64,000 nucleotides of DNA from a bacterium (GTDB lineage Bacteria > Armatimonadota > Abditibacteriia > Abditibacteriales > Abditibacteriaceae), in contig SDZD01000012.1 of assembly GCA_004172935.1 (NCBI GenBank), positions 62,001 through 126,000 of the forward strand. The letters are read 5' to 3'. The notes under the pieces were generated by a model. It was not told the origin of the DNA. It saw nothing but the letters and a program-made list of their open reading frames with translations, and searched no databases. This document shows positions 1 to 10,735 of the stretch, in pieces (position 1 is the first letter of the stretch; each line of letters begins with the position of its first letter). The position numbers and the translations under genes were made by a program.

Positions 1-1714
1 CGTAATGCTGGTGATAATTGCCACTGTTATCGTAGACCAGATTATTCTCCATGACGACACCGACAGTGCCTTCATCGTTATAAAGCCCCCAACCACCGTT
101 GGCAAAACAATAAACGTCGTGAATACGGTTATTGCTAATCGTCGTCCCCTCGGATGGCCCCAGCGTATAAACCCCACCCAAATCGCCCATCACGCCACTC
201 CCGATGTGGTGAATGTGGTTGAAACCGATGGTATTACGTTTCGCCAAGCTGGTATCGTAGCCCCAACGCCAACCGACAGAGACTCCCGTGTAGTAGAAAT
301 CGCCAATATCGTTGTGAGTGATGGCGTTGTCCCCACTCTGCCCTACCCAAACACCGATAGCCCCCCGGTGAATTAGCCCGCCACTCTGAATAATGTTGTT
401 ATCCAGAGTGATGTGGTTGGTACCCTCAGAGTCATTTGCACGAATCTCCGTTTCTCCGACCCGAACACCCCCGGCCCCCAGATCGTGAATGTGATTTCGA
501 ATGAGTTGATCGTTGTGGCAACCACGGCGAAGCCAGACACCGTAAGTCCCGGTGTGCGCGATTTCACAATCTTCCAGCTTAAGACGGCGCGCACCGTCGA
601 TCATGACCGTTGCCGGAATGGAAATCGCGGCCTGTGTATCGCTGAGTCCGTTTGCAGGAAGAATGTACTGACTATGCTGAAAGGATAGGTTTTTGAAGGT
701 TACGTTCTCTACCCAGCGGCCTTTTTCCGGCTCGCCCCGCACAGCCACAGCTGTTTCGAGAACTGGCGCCGTAACCTGCGCTTTGGCCATATCCTCTCCC
801 GGCAACGGTTTGTAGTAGAGAGTTCCACTACGGCTAAGAAACCATTCGCCGGGTTCATCGAGTGCCGCTTTGAAGTTCTCCATCTCGTAGCGCTGAAAGG
901 AGTGGAAACTGAAGAATCCCCATAAAGTGGCGCCAGTCATCGAGACAGTGCTGGTTTTAGGCTCAACCGCCGCAACACGCAGTCGTGCCGCTTCCCACGA
1001 TTGATAGGCGCGCACCGTCACGTCGTTTAACTCGCGCTGTGACAGATGCAGTAAGGGGGCGACATCCGCCGGATTAGCACGGAATGCCCGCTCGTTGATA
1101 GTTGCAGGATCACCGTTCGTCAGGTCATTGGCGGGGCGAGCTTTGCCAGCGGCATACAAGTAAAAGTTGTTCGGTGTGCGCGCCCTCGTGGCGCGCTTTC
1201 CGTTGACCCACAACTGCTCGAAATACCACGCGCCCGCTTTGACATCGGGAATTTGCGCCTCCCAGATTCCATTCAGCCCGCGCTTCCATCCACTGATAAC
1301 GCGACCGCCACTAAAAATGGGACGCGCCCCATCGGCCCCCTGATAGGTGATTGGAGCCGTTGGAGTCCCGCTGTCCTGTGGTTGCAGCACGAAAGTTTGG
1401 TGGCGGCGGTAGATGCCGCTCGCGACAATCACCTTTATGGGTGCGCTCAAGCCGCGTTTCGCTTTCAGAACTCGAATCGCGTTTCGTGCCCCTTCGAGGG
1501 TCGCGAAGGGACCATCAGTGCGCCCCTTGTTGGGCTGCGCCAGCTTACCCGACCAATGATCGTTGCCATTGGTCGCAATGTATAAGGTTTGGGTAGTCGC
1601 CTTTTGTGGCTGTGGTTTAGTGGCTGCGTAGCTCGCGCGATCTATGCCTACAGATGATGACGCGAGGCTCGCACCGATTGTCAGGACGGCTCGCCAGGTG
1701 TTTCCGAGTTTCAT
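1..1714 (-). CDS. secreted right-handed parallel beta-helix protein (C-terminus runs off the left edge)
   Basis: Open minus-strand frame from ATG at 1714 ([30 protein letters not shown]...[42 protein letters not shown]...) still open at position 1. 'ATNGNDxWSG...DGPFATLxxARxAI' is typical of beta-helix polysaccharide-active proteins. Missing from the ORF track because it has no stop inside the window. Confidence 0.85.
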   Translation of the reverse strand, partial: MKLGNTWRAVLTIGASLASSSVGIDRASYAATKPQPQKATTQTLYIATNGNDHWSGKLAQPNKGRTDGPFATLEGARNAIRVLKAKRGLSAPIKVIVASGIYRRHQTFVLQPQDSGTPTAPITYQGADGARPIFSGGRVISGWKRGLNGIWEAQIPDVKAGAWYFEQLWVNGKRATRARTPNNFYLYAAGKARPANDLTNGDPATINERAFRANPADVAPLLHLSQRELNDVTVRAYQSWEAARLRVAAVEPKTSTVSMTGATLWGFFSFHSFQRYEMENFKAALDEPGEWFLSRSGTLYYKPLPGEDMAKAQVTAPVLETAVAVRGEPEKGRWVENVTFKNLSFQHSQYILPANGLSDTQAAISIPATVMIDGARRLKLEDCEIAHTGTYGVWLRRGCHNDQLIRNHIHDLGAGGVRVGETEIRANDSEGTNHITLDNNIIQSGGLIHRGAIGVWVGQSGDNAITHNDIGDFYYTGVSVGWRWGYDTSLAKRNTIGFNHIHHIGSGVMGDLGGVYTLGPSEGTTISNNRIHDVYCFANGGWGLYNDEGTVGVVMENNLVYDNSGNYHQHY

Positions 1715-1731
1715 GGGTGAAGGAACCGGGC

Positions 1732-2739
1732 CTAAAAATTACCGAGGCGACGAGCGGCGCGGAGGAAATGGCTGTTGTATTCGGGGACTCTTCCAGTAAC
1801 ATCAGGTCCCACATTCAACAGTAAGTTGGCGTTGTTGCTACGTGCCGTATTGTGCCAGTCGCAAATTGTCGCAACGGATGGGTGCATCTCGCCTCCGGTG
1901 CCCTGCCAGAACCACTGCAATGCTAAAGAGGCGCAAAATTCGAGCGGCAGGAATTTCTGCTCTCCATCGTCGTTGGTCCAAATCTCGTTGTAGTTGGGAT
2001 AGCGAATTTCGTCGCGAAAAACGAAATTGAAATGCTCAGCAGTGCGGGCATCAATAGGATGGTAGCGCACGGCTCCAGGACGATCACTACTGGAATTGTT
2101 GAGTACCAAACAATCTGGCTGTAACGAGTGAATCAGTTCATACAACTCTTTCCACCCCCAGCGGTCGCCGGGCGTATAGCCAGAGTTGGGATCGTTCAGC
2201 CATTCTTCTTCCCACCAGCACATCTTCGTGGGATGATCTTTATCCCAACCACCGTCGAACCACATCTCGACGATAGGGCCGTAGTTGGTGAGCAGTTCAG
2301 TGATCTGGTCGCGCATATAATGCGCGTACACCTCGTCGTTTTCATATTGCGGGTAATTGAGGTCCCACAACGAGTAATACAGCCCCGGCTTTAGCCCGGC
2401 TTTGCGGAACTCTTCGATGTACATGCCGACAATATCCTGACGGCGAGGCGAATTGGCCACCGAATATGCGGTATGTTCGCTCGGCCACAAACAAAAGCCA
2501 TCGTGATGCTTGGTTGTCAACACGGCGTACTTCATCCCAGCCTCAGCCGCGACACCTGCCCACTGAGCGACATCGAGCTTTGTCGGCTCGAAACTGGATG
2601 CGGGAAACTTGCCGTCTCCCCATCCCTGATTGGTAAAAGTGTTCGGACCAAAGTGAATGAACATACCATAGCCCAAATCCATCCATGCCTTTTGCGCTGC
2701 GGAGGGGCCGACAAATGTTTGTGTGGTTTCTGCGATCAT
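1732..2739 (-). CDS. alpha-L-fucosidase (GH29-like)
   Basis: [19 protein letters not shown]...[28 protein letters not shown]...[14 protein letters not shown]29 motifs; no obvious signal peptide. Confidence 0.88.
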   Translation of the reverse strand: MIAETTQTFVGPSAAQKAWMDLGYGMFIHFGPNTFTNQGWGDGKFPASSFEPTKLDVAQWAGVAAEAGMKYAVLTTKHHDGFCLWPSEHTAYSVANSPRRQDIVGMYIEEFRKAGLKPGLYYSLWDLNYPQYENDEVYAHYMRDQITELLTNYGPIVEMWFDGGWDKDHPTKMCWWEEEWLNDPNSGYTPGDRWGWKELYELIHSLQPDCLVLNNSSSDRPGAVRYHPIDARTAEHFNFVFRDEIRYPNYNEIWTNDDGEQKFLPLEFCASLALQWFWQGTGGEMHPSVATICDWHNTARSNNANLLLNVGPDVTGRVPEYNSHFLRAARRLGNF

Positions 2740-2840
2740 TAGTAAGTTGTTGCTTTTTTGAAGTTTGATTGGTGTGACTAACCAAATAACTACAAGAACG
2801 AGAAGCCCTTCTCGTCCTCGTAGTTACTCGGATTCGATAG

Positions 2841-3566
2841 TTAGTTGCCGCCAGTATCAGGTTTGAGCCAGGGGGTATTGAGGTAGTAGAACTTGGAAAC
2901 GCGCATCGATTTGACGTGACCGTCGAGGAAGCCGACCGTGCAGGTTTCGAGATGCCGCGAGGTTGGTGCCGCCCAGTCGCCGTTATCGCTATAAACGTTT
3001 CCGTTATCAGCAACGGTTAGTAGCGCTGCGGTTGCCTTATTTGGCCAGGTCAACGGATCGGAAGTCGCATTTTGATTGCACTTGCTGCCACCATCGGTCA
3101 TGAAAACTGTTGTCGAAGGTGAATTGGCCTGCGCCAGTGACACGGTATTACCGGCTTCACCAATGTAGTGGTTCATGATGTAACTGGTATGAAAGGCTGG
3201 TTGACCATTGTAAGCCGACCATGTGGCAGAAACTTGGGTTGAAGAGTCGCTGGGACACTGGAATGTCTGGGTGCTTTTCAAGTAAGGCTGGATAAGTTGA
3301 GACCAGTTGTAATATGCCCCCGTTGGCTGGATGTAGATCGGGCAAAATTTCTCATCGTAATCCTGCGTGTACTGGACCAGGCCAAGCAATATCTGTTTCG
3401 AGTTGCTTTGGCAGGAGGCACGGCGAGCATTCTCGCGAGCGCGGGCAAAAACAGGAAACAGAATGGCCGCCAGGATAGCGATGATGGCAATAACTACCAG
3501 CAACTCAATGAGGGTGAATGCCGACTTACATTTCAAAGAATCGGCGGACAGGGTTTTGTTACTCAT
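2841..3566 (-). CDS. DUF1559 / H-X9-DG pseudopilin-like protein
   Basis: [39 protein letters not shown] prepilin signal; C-terminal [17 protein letters not shown] (H-X9-DG). Confidence 0.95.
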   Translation of the reverse strand: MSNKTLSADSLKCKSAFTLIELLVVIAIIAILAAILFPVFARARENARRASCQSNSKQILLGLVQYTQDYDEKFCPIYIQPTGAYYNWSQLIQPYLKSTQTFQCPSDSSTQVSATWSAYNGQPAFHTSYIMNHYIGEAGNTVSLAQANSPSTTVFMTDGGSKCNQNATSDPLTWPNKATAALLTVADNGNVYSDNGDWAAPTSRHLETCTVGFLDGHVKSMRVSKFYYLNTPWLKPDTGGN

Positions 3567-3609
3567 GCATTTTCCAAGTTACGAAATTTATGGCAAATAG
3601 ATTAGTTTC

Positions 3610-3636
3610 TGCACGATAGCGCCAAAATATCGTGCA
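3610..3636. promoter_or_regulatory. 9-bp inverted repeat TGCACGATA-N9-TATCGTGCA upstream of a pseudopilin gene
   Basis: Perfect arms between the regulator stop (3659) and the pseudopilin start (3566); operator or attenuator. Confidence 0.55.
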
Positions 3637-3658
3637 GCGAGATTAAGTGAGTCCGTAG

Positions 3659-4960
3659 TCAAACTGGACTCAACTGTGGTCGCTTTGGCGTAGGAGAATA
3701 GAGGAAAGGAATTGAATTCCCCTGAGATGCTCCGCAGGTTTGTCGCACGTACAATTCAGCGGGCAATTGAATGTGTTGCAACGGTCGCTTTGGGTCACTC
3801 AGTCGTTGCATAATCAAACGTACCGCTCGTTGTCCCATAGCTTCGAACGGTTGACGGACCGTTGTCAACGAAGATGGGCGCGGAGAATTTCTTTCAATAT
3901 CACCGAAGGAAACGACGGCGACATCCTCAGGCACGTATCGGTCGCGCTCCCGCAGGCCATGAATGAGATCGTAGGCCAGATGGTCGCTCGCCACGAGAAT
4001 TCCAGTGGGTTGTGGGTCTTGAGCTAATAATTCATCAATGGTGTGGTGATTATGAAAATAAAAGCGCTTGCGAAGAGCAGCTGGCAGACTCCCCAAAACC
4101 TCATGACGCGAAGCACTGGACATATCCAATGAAATCGGCCCGAACTCGTCAAAAAGCTCTGGAAAGGCGTGTTGAATCGCCCCAATAAACCCGCCCATAC
4201 GCTCCCGTTCTACTGGTGGCAGGAAATCATCAATTTGGTATCCAAAAAACGCCACTTCCCGGTTCTGTTGCAGCAAATGAGTAGTGGCACGGAAAGAGGC
4301 ACCGTAATCGTCGATTCCGACGGTATCACAATGTAATCCCGCAACGCTATTATCCACGAGAACAATAGGCAGACCTTCTTTTTGAAAATCTTGCATGATG
4401 TCGTAATTCTGTGGACCGAAAACGCTCCACCAAATTACGCCAGCCACCCCATCATGCCTGAGCGACTCCAACACTTGTCGCTCCTTTTTCTGGGCATTTT
4501 CGAAGTTGCTTCTGGTTTGCGTTGAGTTGGGCGTACCGCAGAGTTGAAGCCGAAACCCATGTCGTTGCAGTTCGCTTTCAACACTTCCAACCATTAATCC
4601 CAGAAGGTACTCTTCCAAAGGCATAACCAATGCCACTGTTTTACCGACCTCAGCAGCCTCGAACTGGCTGGATTCGATTTTCGACTCTGCGGCGACAGAT
4701 GCCCCACTGCTACCATTAAGGCCATCGCTAACAACTGTTCCTCGGTATGGTAGTGTTTCAACGAGTCCTTCAGACGATAGCACTTCGAGTGCTTTGCGCA
4801 CCGTTTTCGCTGTAACGCTAAAAAGTTTCTGCAAACTCCGCTCGGATGGCAGGTACTGTCCGACTTCATAACTTGAACCAATCTCTTCGCGCAACTGGCG
4901 CGCGATTTCAAGGTACTTGGGCAAGCGGCCTCCTGTTTGAGATGTGGTTTCAAGTCGCAT
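3659..4960 (-). CDS. GntR-type winged-helix regulator with LacI/PBP1-like sensor domain
   Basis: N-terminal wHTH (YLEIARQLREEIG...LPSERSLQKLFSVTAKTVRKALEVLSSEGLVETLPYRGTVV) followed by a periplasmic-binding-like domain ending LTTVRQPFEAMGQRAVRLIMQRL. Confidence 0.9.
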   Translation of the reverse strand: MRLETTSQTGGRLPKYLEIARQLREEIGSSYEVGQYLPSERSLQKLFSVTAKTVRKALEVLSSEGLVETLPYRGTVVSDGLNGSSGASVAAESKIESSQFEAAEVGKTVALVMPLEEYLLGLMVGSVESELQRHGFRLQLCGTPNSTQTRSNFENAQKKERQVLESLRHDGVAGVIWWSVFGPQNYDIMQDFQKEGLPIVLVDNSVAGLHCDTVGIDDYGASFRATTHLLQQNREVAFFGYQIDDFLPPVERERMGGFIGAIQHAFPELFDEFGPISLDMSSASRHEVLGSLPAALRKRFYFHNHHTIDELLAQDPQPTGILVASDHLAYDLIHGLRERDRYVPEDVAVVSFGDIERNSPRPSSLTTVRQPFEAMGQRAVRLIMQRLSDPKRPLQHIQLPAELYVRQTCGASQGNSIPFLYSPTPKRPQLSPV

Positions 4961-5625
4961 AACATAAGCTTGCCGAGAGAAGCACTAGGGCAGCAGTTGG
5001 CAAGCAGTTGTAATATACCCCAATAAATGTCATTTCAAACATCTATTTCAAACGGGACGCTTCAATTTTCGTAAAACCGAGATTTGCCATATCGGTGAGT
5101 AAGGAACAACTATCTAGAAGGGGTATTGCCCCTTGGCACATATTGTTTAAAGTCGCGCGTTCAGGCTGTTCGTGCCCCATGTTACCGCACGATTCGCCGT
5201 GTGGGGAGATTGTATACCAACTGCGGCGGGAGCCTTTGAAACCCTGAGGCATGGTCAGTAGGCCTTGATTCGGCAGGATGTGCGTGTTAACACCCCAACC
5301 GATTAATACCCTTCTCTGATTCCAGCTTTGTTCGTTTGCGTTGCTTCAGTCAGGGCGCAAACCGCGCCAGACACCTGAGTCGCCAGTGACGGCCTCGGTC
5401 GCCACGTACTTTTACAGGGCGAAACTTTCGCGGGAGCGCCGGTGCCGCCGAAACACCGTTCGTCGGGATGTTCTTCTTTCTCCGGCTCGGTGAGCCGGGG
5501 AAGGAAGGCCCGCTTATTATCAACTCCTACTCTTTCACTACTGGCAGTACAGTCTCCCATTGCGAATAGGTCTCAAATACGCTTTCCAAGCGACCTAAAT
5601 TATTTATGCTCAAGACTCGTTATAA

Positions 5626-7044
5626 CTAGCCAAGAAATTCGCGGAGTTGGGATTTGCAACTGCCACACCCAGTTCCGGCTTTGGTCGAGGCCATCACGAG
5701 CGAGATTTCGTTCGCGCCTTCTTTGATACAGGCGCGGATTTTTCCGGCGCTGACGCCATTGCAGTTACACACGGTTGCATCGTCGGGGAGGGCTTTAGTG
5801 GTGTTGCCAGCGCCTTTACCGATGTCGAAGAAGAGGGACGCGCGTTCTTCGGGAAGCGGCATCTGACGGTCGAAGAACTGGGCGAGGGTCGCCGTTTTGC
5901 GCACGTCGCCGAGCAAGATGGCTCCGGCAAGGCGACCATCGCGAATTACCAGTTTTTTGTAGCGGCCCCGCTGGGCTTCCTGATAGCACACGATTTCGTC
6001 GCCTTCGCGCTCACGCGTGCGACCCATTGAGGCGAGTTCGACGCCCATAACCTTGAGCTTGACGGCCAGTTTGGAGCCGCTGTAAGCGGCAGTTCGGCCT
6101 GTTAACACATCGGCTAAAACGCGCGCCTGTTCCCAGATGGGAGCCACCAAGCCGTAAACCTCACCGCGATGCTGGGCGCATTCGCCAACGGCGTAGATGT
6201 TTTCTTCGACCTGCATTTGGTCATCGACAACGATGGCCTTTTCGATGGCCAGACCCGCTTCGCGCGCGAGTTCGATGTTGGCGGCGATGCCACAGGCGAC
6301 GACAACCATGTCGCAAGGTAACTCGGTGCCATCCGAGAAGGCGAGTCCCGTCGCAGATTCTTCGCCAAGAATAGCTTTGGTGTCTTTATCGAGGTGGACA
6401 GTGATGCCCATCTTTTCGACGGTGTCCTTAAGGAATTTGCCTGAAACCTGATCGAGTTGGGCACTCATCAGACAGTTGGAGCGGTGGACGAGATGGACAG
6501 CGGCGCCATGCTCCATCAGGCCGCGTGCGGCTTCGAGGCCAAGGAGACCTCCGCCAACGACGATAGCGCGTTGCGCTTTTTGGGCGTAACCCGCGATGCC
6601 CGCGCAGTCGCGCAGGGTTCGCATCACGAACACGCCGCTTTTGCGCTCGCCCCACGGGGCCGACAAACCTTCCATCGGGGGAATGAAGGCCCGACTTCCG
6701 GTAGCGAAAACGAGGGTGTCGTAATGCAGTGTTGTGCCCCGGTCGCCTTGGACCAGGCGATTCATGCGGTCTACAGCAATGACTCTTTCGCCCGCGTGCA
6801 ATGTAAGGTGATTGGCCTCGTACCACTCCAGGGGATGGATAACGATGGACTCAGGCATTTTGGAGCCGTTGAGAACATCGGACAGCAGAATGCGGTTGTA
6901 GCTTCCGCCGGGTTCATCGCCGAAGATGGAGATGTCGTAATGTTTGGTGGCGCCGCGCGCCACAAGCTCGGCGGCGAGGCGTCCACCCGCCATACCGTTG
7001 CCAATGACAACGAGTTTCTTCTTTTGCGTAGATTCAGGAATCAC
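5626..7044 (-). CDS. NirB/NasB-like NAD(P)H-dependent FAD oxidoreductase with C-terminal BFD-like [2Fe-2S] domain
   Basis: MIPESTQKKKLVVIGNGMAGGRLAAEL...CNCNGVSAGKIRACIKEG...TKAGTGCGSCKSQLREFLG. GTG start at 7044 with GGAGG six bases upstream; the ORF-track start at 7317 lies inside the upstream reductase gene. Confidence 0.88.
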   Translation of the reverse strand: MIPESTQKKKLVVIGNGMAGGRLAAELVARGATKHYDISIFGDEPGGSYNRILLSDVLNGSKMPESIVIHPLEWYEANHLTLHAGERVIAVDRMNRLVQGDRGTTLHYDTLVFATGSRAFIPPMEGLSAPWGERKSGVFVMRTLRDCAGIAGYAQKAQRAIVVGGGLLGLEAARGLMEHGAAVHLVHRSNCLMSAQLDQVSGKFLKDTVEKMGITVHLDKDTKAILGEESATGLAFSDGTELPCDMVVVACGIAANIELAREAGLAIEKAIVVDDQMQVEENIYAVGECAQHRGEVYGLVAPIWEQARVLADVLTGRTAAYSGSKLAVKLKVMGVELASMGRTREREGDEIVCYQEAQRGRYKKLVIRDGRLAGAILLGDVRKTATLAQFFDRQMPLPEERASLFFDIGKGAGNTTKALPDDATVCNCNGVSAGKIRACIKEGANEISLVMASTKAGTGCGSCKSQLREFLG

Positions 7045-9121
7045 GTTCAACCTCCGTAGCTTTCTCGATTTTGGCGGCGCAAACCTTGAACTCAGGCATT
7101 TTGGAAGTCGGGTCGAGAGCGGGAATAGTGAGCAAGTTGGCGCTATGGTGGCCGCCCCAGTGGAACGGCATAAACAGGGTGTCAGCACGAATGCCGTCGC
7201 TGATTTTGGCGCACCCCGTTGCACTGCCTCGGCGCGAAGTGACACGCACCATGTCGCCTTCGGAAATGCCCATTTCGAGCGCGAGGTCGGGATGGAGTTC
7301 GACGAATGGAGGACCACTCATGGCGTTGAGTTCGGGGATGCGGCGTGTCTGGGTGCCGCTCTGGTATTGGGACATAACGCGCCCCGTGGTGAAGAAGAAT
7401 GGGTATTCGGTGTCAGGCTCTTCGGGCAAGCCAAAGAACTGCACATCATGGAAACGGGCGCGGCCATCGGGGTGAGCAAAGCGGTCGTGGAAGAGGCGCG
7501 GGGTATCGTCGTATCCGGCGCGACAAGGCCAGAAGACACCTTTGTTCTGGGTGATGCGCTCGTAGGTGATGCCAGAGTAATCGGCGAGAGCGCCCTTGGT
7601 AACGCGGCGTAGTTCGTCGAATATGACGCGCGGCTCGGAGGGAATGCGCTCGCCCTGTCCCCATCTTTTTGCGAGAGCGTTCAAAAACTGGGCATCGCTC
7701 CACACACCTTCGGGGGGTGTTTTGGCTTGATTACGGAGCAGAACACGGCCTTCGAGGTTGGTCATGGTGCCCTGCTCTTCGGCCCACTGCGTCGCGGGCA
7801 ACACGACATCGGCGAGTTCGGCGGTTTCGGAAAGGAAAAGGTCGGAGACGACAAGGAGTTCGAGGGCGGCGAGTTTGCGGCGTATTTTTCCGGCGCTTGG
7901 CGACGAGACGGCGACATTAGAACCCATTACGAAGAGGGCGCGCAACCCGTCTGCTTCGCCCATCGAGTCGAGGAGTTCGTAGGCCGATTTTCCGGCGCGT
8001 GGTAGCTCGTCAGGCGAAATCCCCCAATGGGCGGCGACTTCGCGGCGATGAGTTTCGTTTTCGATTTTGCGGTAGCCGGGGAGTTGGTCGGCTTTTTGGC
8101 CGTGTTCGCGTCCTCCCTGACCGTTGCCCTGACCAGTGAGGCAGCCATAGCCGTTATAGAACTTTCCGGCCTTGCCCAGACCTAGCGCCAAATTGATGAA
8201 GCCCAGAACGGTTTCGGTGCCATTGGCGTGTTGCTCGGCGCCGCGCGCGGTAAGAAACATGGAGTTGGCGCGAGCGAGCAAACGGGTCACGTCGCGCAAG
8301 TTGGCTTCATCGACGCCCGTGATGCGCTCGACGCGCGCGGGCCAGTAGGAAGCGACGGCGCGGCGGGCGCACTCGAAATCGGTGGTGCGCGTCGCAATGA
8401 ACGCTTCATCGAGCAAACCTTCCTCGATAGCGATGTGAAGTAAGCCGTTGGCTAAGACGAGATCGGTGCCGGGAGTGATTTGCAGATGGTAGTCGGCGTT
8501 TTGCGCGGTGGGGGTGGCGCGGGGGTCGACGACGATGAGTTTGCCACCGTTTTCGCGCAGTTTCTCGAACCACTGCATGATGGGGGGCATGGTTTCGGCG
8601 ATATTGGAGCCGATGAGTAGCACGGCATCGGCCTGGGCGATGTCTTGCATGGGGAAGGGCAAGCCCCGGTCGATGCCGAAGGCTTTATTGCCCGCCGCCG
8701 CAGCGCTCGCCATGCAGAAGCGCCCGTTGTAGTCGATGTTGGCGGTTTTGAGAACGACGCGGGCGAATTTGCCGAGCAAATAGGCTTTTTCGTTGGTGAG
8801 GCCACCACCGCCAAAGACACCTACGGCGTCGCGGCCCCATTTATCCTGAATTTGCTCGACTTTTCCGACGATGAAATCGAGCGCCTCGTCCCAACTGACG
8901 CTTTGGAGCGGGGCGTCCTTTTCGCGGCGAAGCAAGGGGGAAGTGAGTCGTTGCGGACTTTCGAGAAGGGCCACCGAAGTCCAGCCTTTGCGACACATTC
9001 CGCCCCGGTTGGTGGGAAAGTCGCGCGCTTCGACAACCCAATTCCCCTCGTGTTGGGTCAGGTTCATGCCGCATTGCATGGCGCAATAAGGGCAGTGGGT
9101 CGCGGTTTTAGGCTGGCTCAT
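7034..9121 (-). CDS. nasA: assimilatory nitrate reductase, molybdopterin catalytic subunit
   Basis: HCPYCAMQCGMNL...NRGGMCRKGW Fe-S motif; TNEKAYLLGKFARVVLKTANIDYNGRFCMASAAAAGNKAFG; molybdopterin-binding C-terminus. Confidence 0.93.
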   Translation of the reverse strand: MSQPKTATHCPYCAMQCGMNLTQHEGNWVVEARDFPTNRGGMCRKGWTSVALLESPQRLTSPLLRREKDAPLQSVSWDEALDFIVGKVEQIQDKWGRDAVGVFGGGGLTNEKAYLLGKFARVVLKTANIDYNGRFCMASAAAAGNKAFGIDRGLPFPMQDIAQADAVLLIGSNIAETMPPIMQWFEKLRENGGKLIVVDPRATPTAQNADYHLQITPGTDLVLANGLLHIAIEEGLLDEAFIATRTTDFECARRAVASYWPARVERITGVDEANLRDVTRLLARANSMFLTARGAEQHANGTETVLGFINLALGLGKAGKFYNGYGCLTGQGNGQGGREHGQKADQLPGYRKIENETHRREVAAHWGISPDELPRAGKSAYELLDSMGEADGLRALFVMGSNVAVSSPSAGKIRRKLAALELLVVSDLFLSETAELADVVLPATQWAEEQGTMTNLEGRVLLRNQAKTPPEGVWSDAQFLNALAKRWGQGERIPSEPRVIFDELRRVTKGALADYSGITYERITQNKGVFWPCRAGYDDTPRLFHDRFAHPDGRARFHDVQFFGLPEEPDTEYPFFFTTGRVMSQYQSGTQTRRIPELNAMSGPPFVELHPDLALEMGISEGDMVRVTSRRGSATGCAKISDGIRADTLFMPFHWGGHHSANLLTIPALDPTSKMPEFKVCAAKIEKATEVERDS

Positions 9122-9138
9122 GATGGTTTGAAGGCGCT

Positions 9139-10695
9139 TTAGAAGCGGGTCGTGTATTCGATGAAGCCGAAAGTGGCGTTTTTGTTCTGGGTGAAGGTGT
9201 TGGCGATGGCGCCTTTGCCCAGAGCACGAGCGACGTATAGGCCGACGCTGGAACGGGGGTTGAGCGTGTAGTCGAAGCTGATGTCGAAGACATTGGCAAG
9301 ACCCTTATGTCCACCGCTGGGGCGTCCGGCCATGCCGAAACCGTTGTCCTGAAAAGCGCCGCCGCCGAGATAATACAAGTCGTTGGCGTTGGCGAGTTGC
9401 AGAACGTGGGCTTCGCTACGAATGTTGAGTTTGGGAGTGGGACGCAGGATGAACTGAGCGAACAGGTCTTTCGAGTTCATCTGGTTGTAGAACGGAAAGC
9501 GGGAGTACAAACGCGGAGTGGGTAGCGGGGTGAAAAAGGTGCCGTGCTTGCCATCGGTGGCGTCGCCATCGCCCGAAGCGTAGTAGTAACCCGCTCGTAG
9601 CCAGGGGCGCCATTTGACGCCTTTGGGCTGATAGCCACCTTCGAGGGCGAAGGCGGCGCCGCGATGATCGAGCGTGCCCCAGCTTCCGGTTTGCAGTGCG
9701 CCCCAGCCTAGCACGTCGAATTCGCCCACAGTGCGCACATAGTCGGCGCCAAGGGTGTAAACGCGGATGTTGTCGTTATCGGCTTGACGCGCGGCGAGAG
9801 GGCGATTGTCGGTTTTCACCGACTTGCTGGCGTTGCGTCCGTCCTCATAGGCGAGGGCGAACACGCGGGCATCGGCGGTTTTGTCCGACTTGGTGTAAGC
9901 ACCGTAGAGGAAGTTGACGGCGTCGATGTTGTCGTTGGCGTTGAGCTGAAATACGCCCTCGGTGGGACGGGCACCGACGAACGTGAGGTTGCCATTGGCA
10001 ACGGGAGCCGAAATCTGCGCTCCGTCGAAGGCGCGGCCAACGTGAGTAAAGCTGAAAGTCCCGATCAGGCGCTGAGAGAGGCGTTGGACCTTAAGGAAGT
10101 TGAGCGTCGGGTTGGGGTTGACGGTTTCGGTGCCGTCGTTGAACTCGAATCGCCCGACGCGAATCGCGCTGCCTTTGCCAAGATTATTCTTGAAGCGCAC
10201 AAAGGCTTGCTTGATGTTAAGAGTGCCATCCTGATTACCATTGGCGAGGAAGTAGTTGCCGCCCTGCCCTAACGGAACTGCCGTTGTCGGGTTGGGCCGA
10301 AATACCGCGCTATCGGGAAGATTGGTGAACAGTTGATGTTGCAGATCGAGTTGAACATCAAGGTTGGGCGTGGTCTTAACGCCGGAGATGCGCAATTGAT
10401 GTCCGGTGAAACCGTAGCGGCTCGTGCCATTGGCAGCATCGAAGTAGTCGTAGCCTTCGCCGCGAGAACGCAAGTATCCAGAGAAGGAGAAACCGCCAAG
10501 AGTGGCGAATGGTTTGAGTGCGGGTTGCGGGCGGCCCGGTGCAGCGGGAGTGCCGCCCGTCGCCGTTGCAGATGGTGTCGTTGTGGTTGTTCCGGGTGTT
10601 GCGGGTGGTGCAGGAGCAGTGGTTTGCGCGCAAATTGGTGCAGTGATGCCTGCGACGAGGCACACCATGCCCGCCAAAGAGTGTGTAGAGTTCAT
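9139..10695 (-). CDS. outer-membrane porin-like beta-barrel (alginate-export-like), candidate nitrate porin
   Basis: MNSTHSLAGMVCLVAGITAPICAQ signal peptide; FSFSGYLRSRGEGYDYF...RVGRFEFNDGTET; C-terminal TFGFIEYTTRF ending in an aromatic residue. Confidence 0.75.
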   Translation of the reverse strand: MNSTHSLAGMVCLVAGITAPICAQTTAPAPPATPGTTTTTPSATATGGTPAAPGRPQPALKPFATLGGFSFSGYLRSRGEGYDYFDAANGTSRYGFTGHQLRISGVKTTPNLDVQLDLQHQLFTNLPDSAVFRPNPTTAVPLGQGGNYFLANGNQDGTLNIKQAFVRFKNNLGKGSAIRVGRFEFNDGTETVNPNPTLNFLKVQRLSQRLIGTFSFTHVGRAFDGAQISAPVANGNLTFVGARPTEGVFQLNANDNIDAVNFLYGAYTKSDKTADARVFALAYEDGRNASKSVKTDNRPLAARQADNDNIRVYTLGADYVRTVGEFDVLGWGALQTGSWGTLDHRGAAFALEGGYQPKGVKWRPWLRAGYYYASGDGDATDGKHGTFFTPLPTPRLYSRFPFYNQMNSKDLFAQFILRPTPKLNIRSEAHVLQLANANDLYYLGGGAFQDNGFGMAGRPSGGHKGLANVFDISFDYTLNPRSSVGLYVARALGKGAIANTFTQNKNATFGFIEYTTRF

Positions 10696-10735
10696 TTTTG
10701 AGAGTTCCTGGGTTACGCTAAGGGAAAAGGGGGGC

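Noticed and set aside
3297-3605. Recurrent antisense ORFs opposite each pseudopilin N-terminus (also 20273..20473, 30059..30247, 58283..58573)
   Set aside because: Similar to each other only because they mirror the conserved [30 protein letters not shown] coding sequence.
5043-5560. Possible cobalamin/Moco riboswitch or TnpB/omegaRNA remnant
   Set aside because: Hairpins are real, but I could not match the conserved riboswitch core order or a TnpB zinc-finger/RuvC motif; kept only as an unassigned structured region.
7045-7317. N-terminal extension of the FAD oxidoreductase in the ORF track
   Set aside because: Lies in an alternative frame of the nitrate reductase; the GTG/RBS at 7044 is much better.
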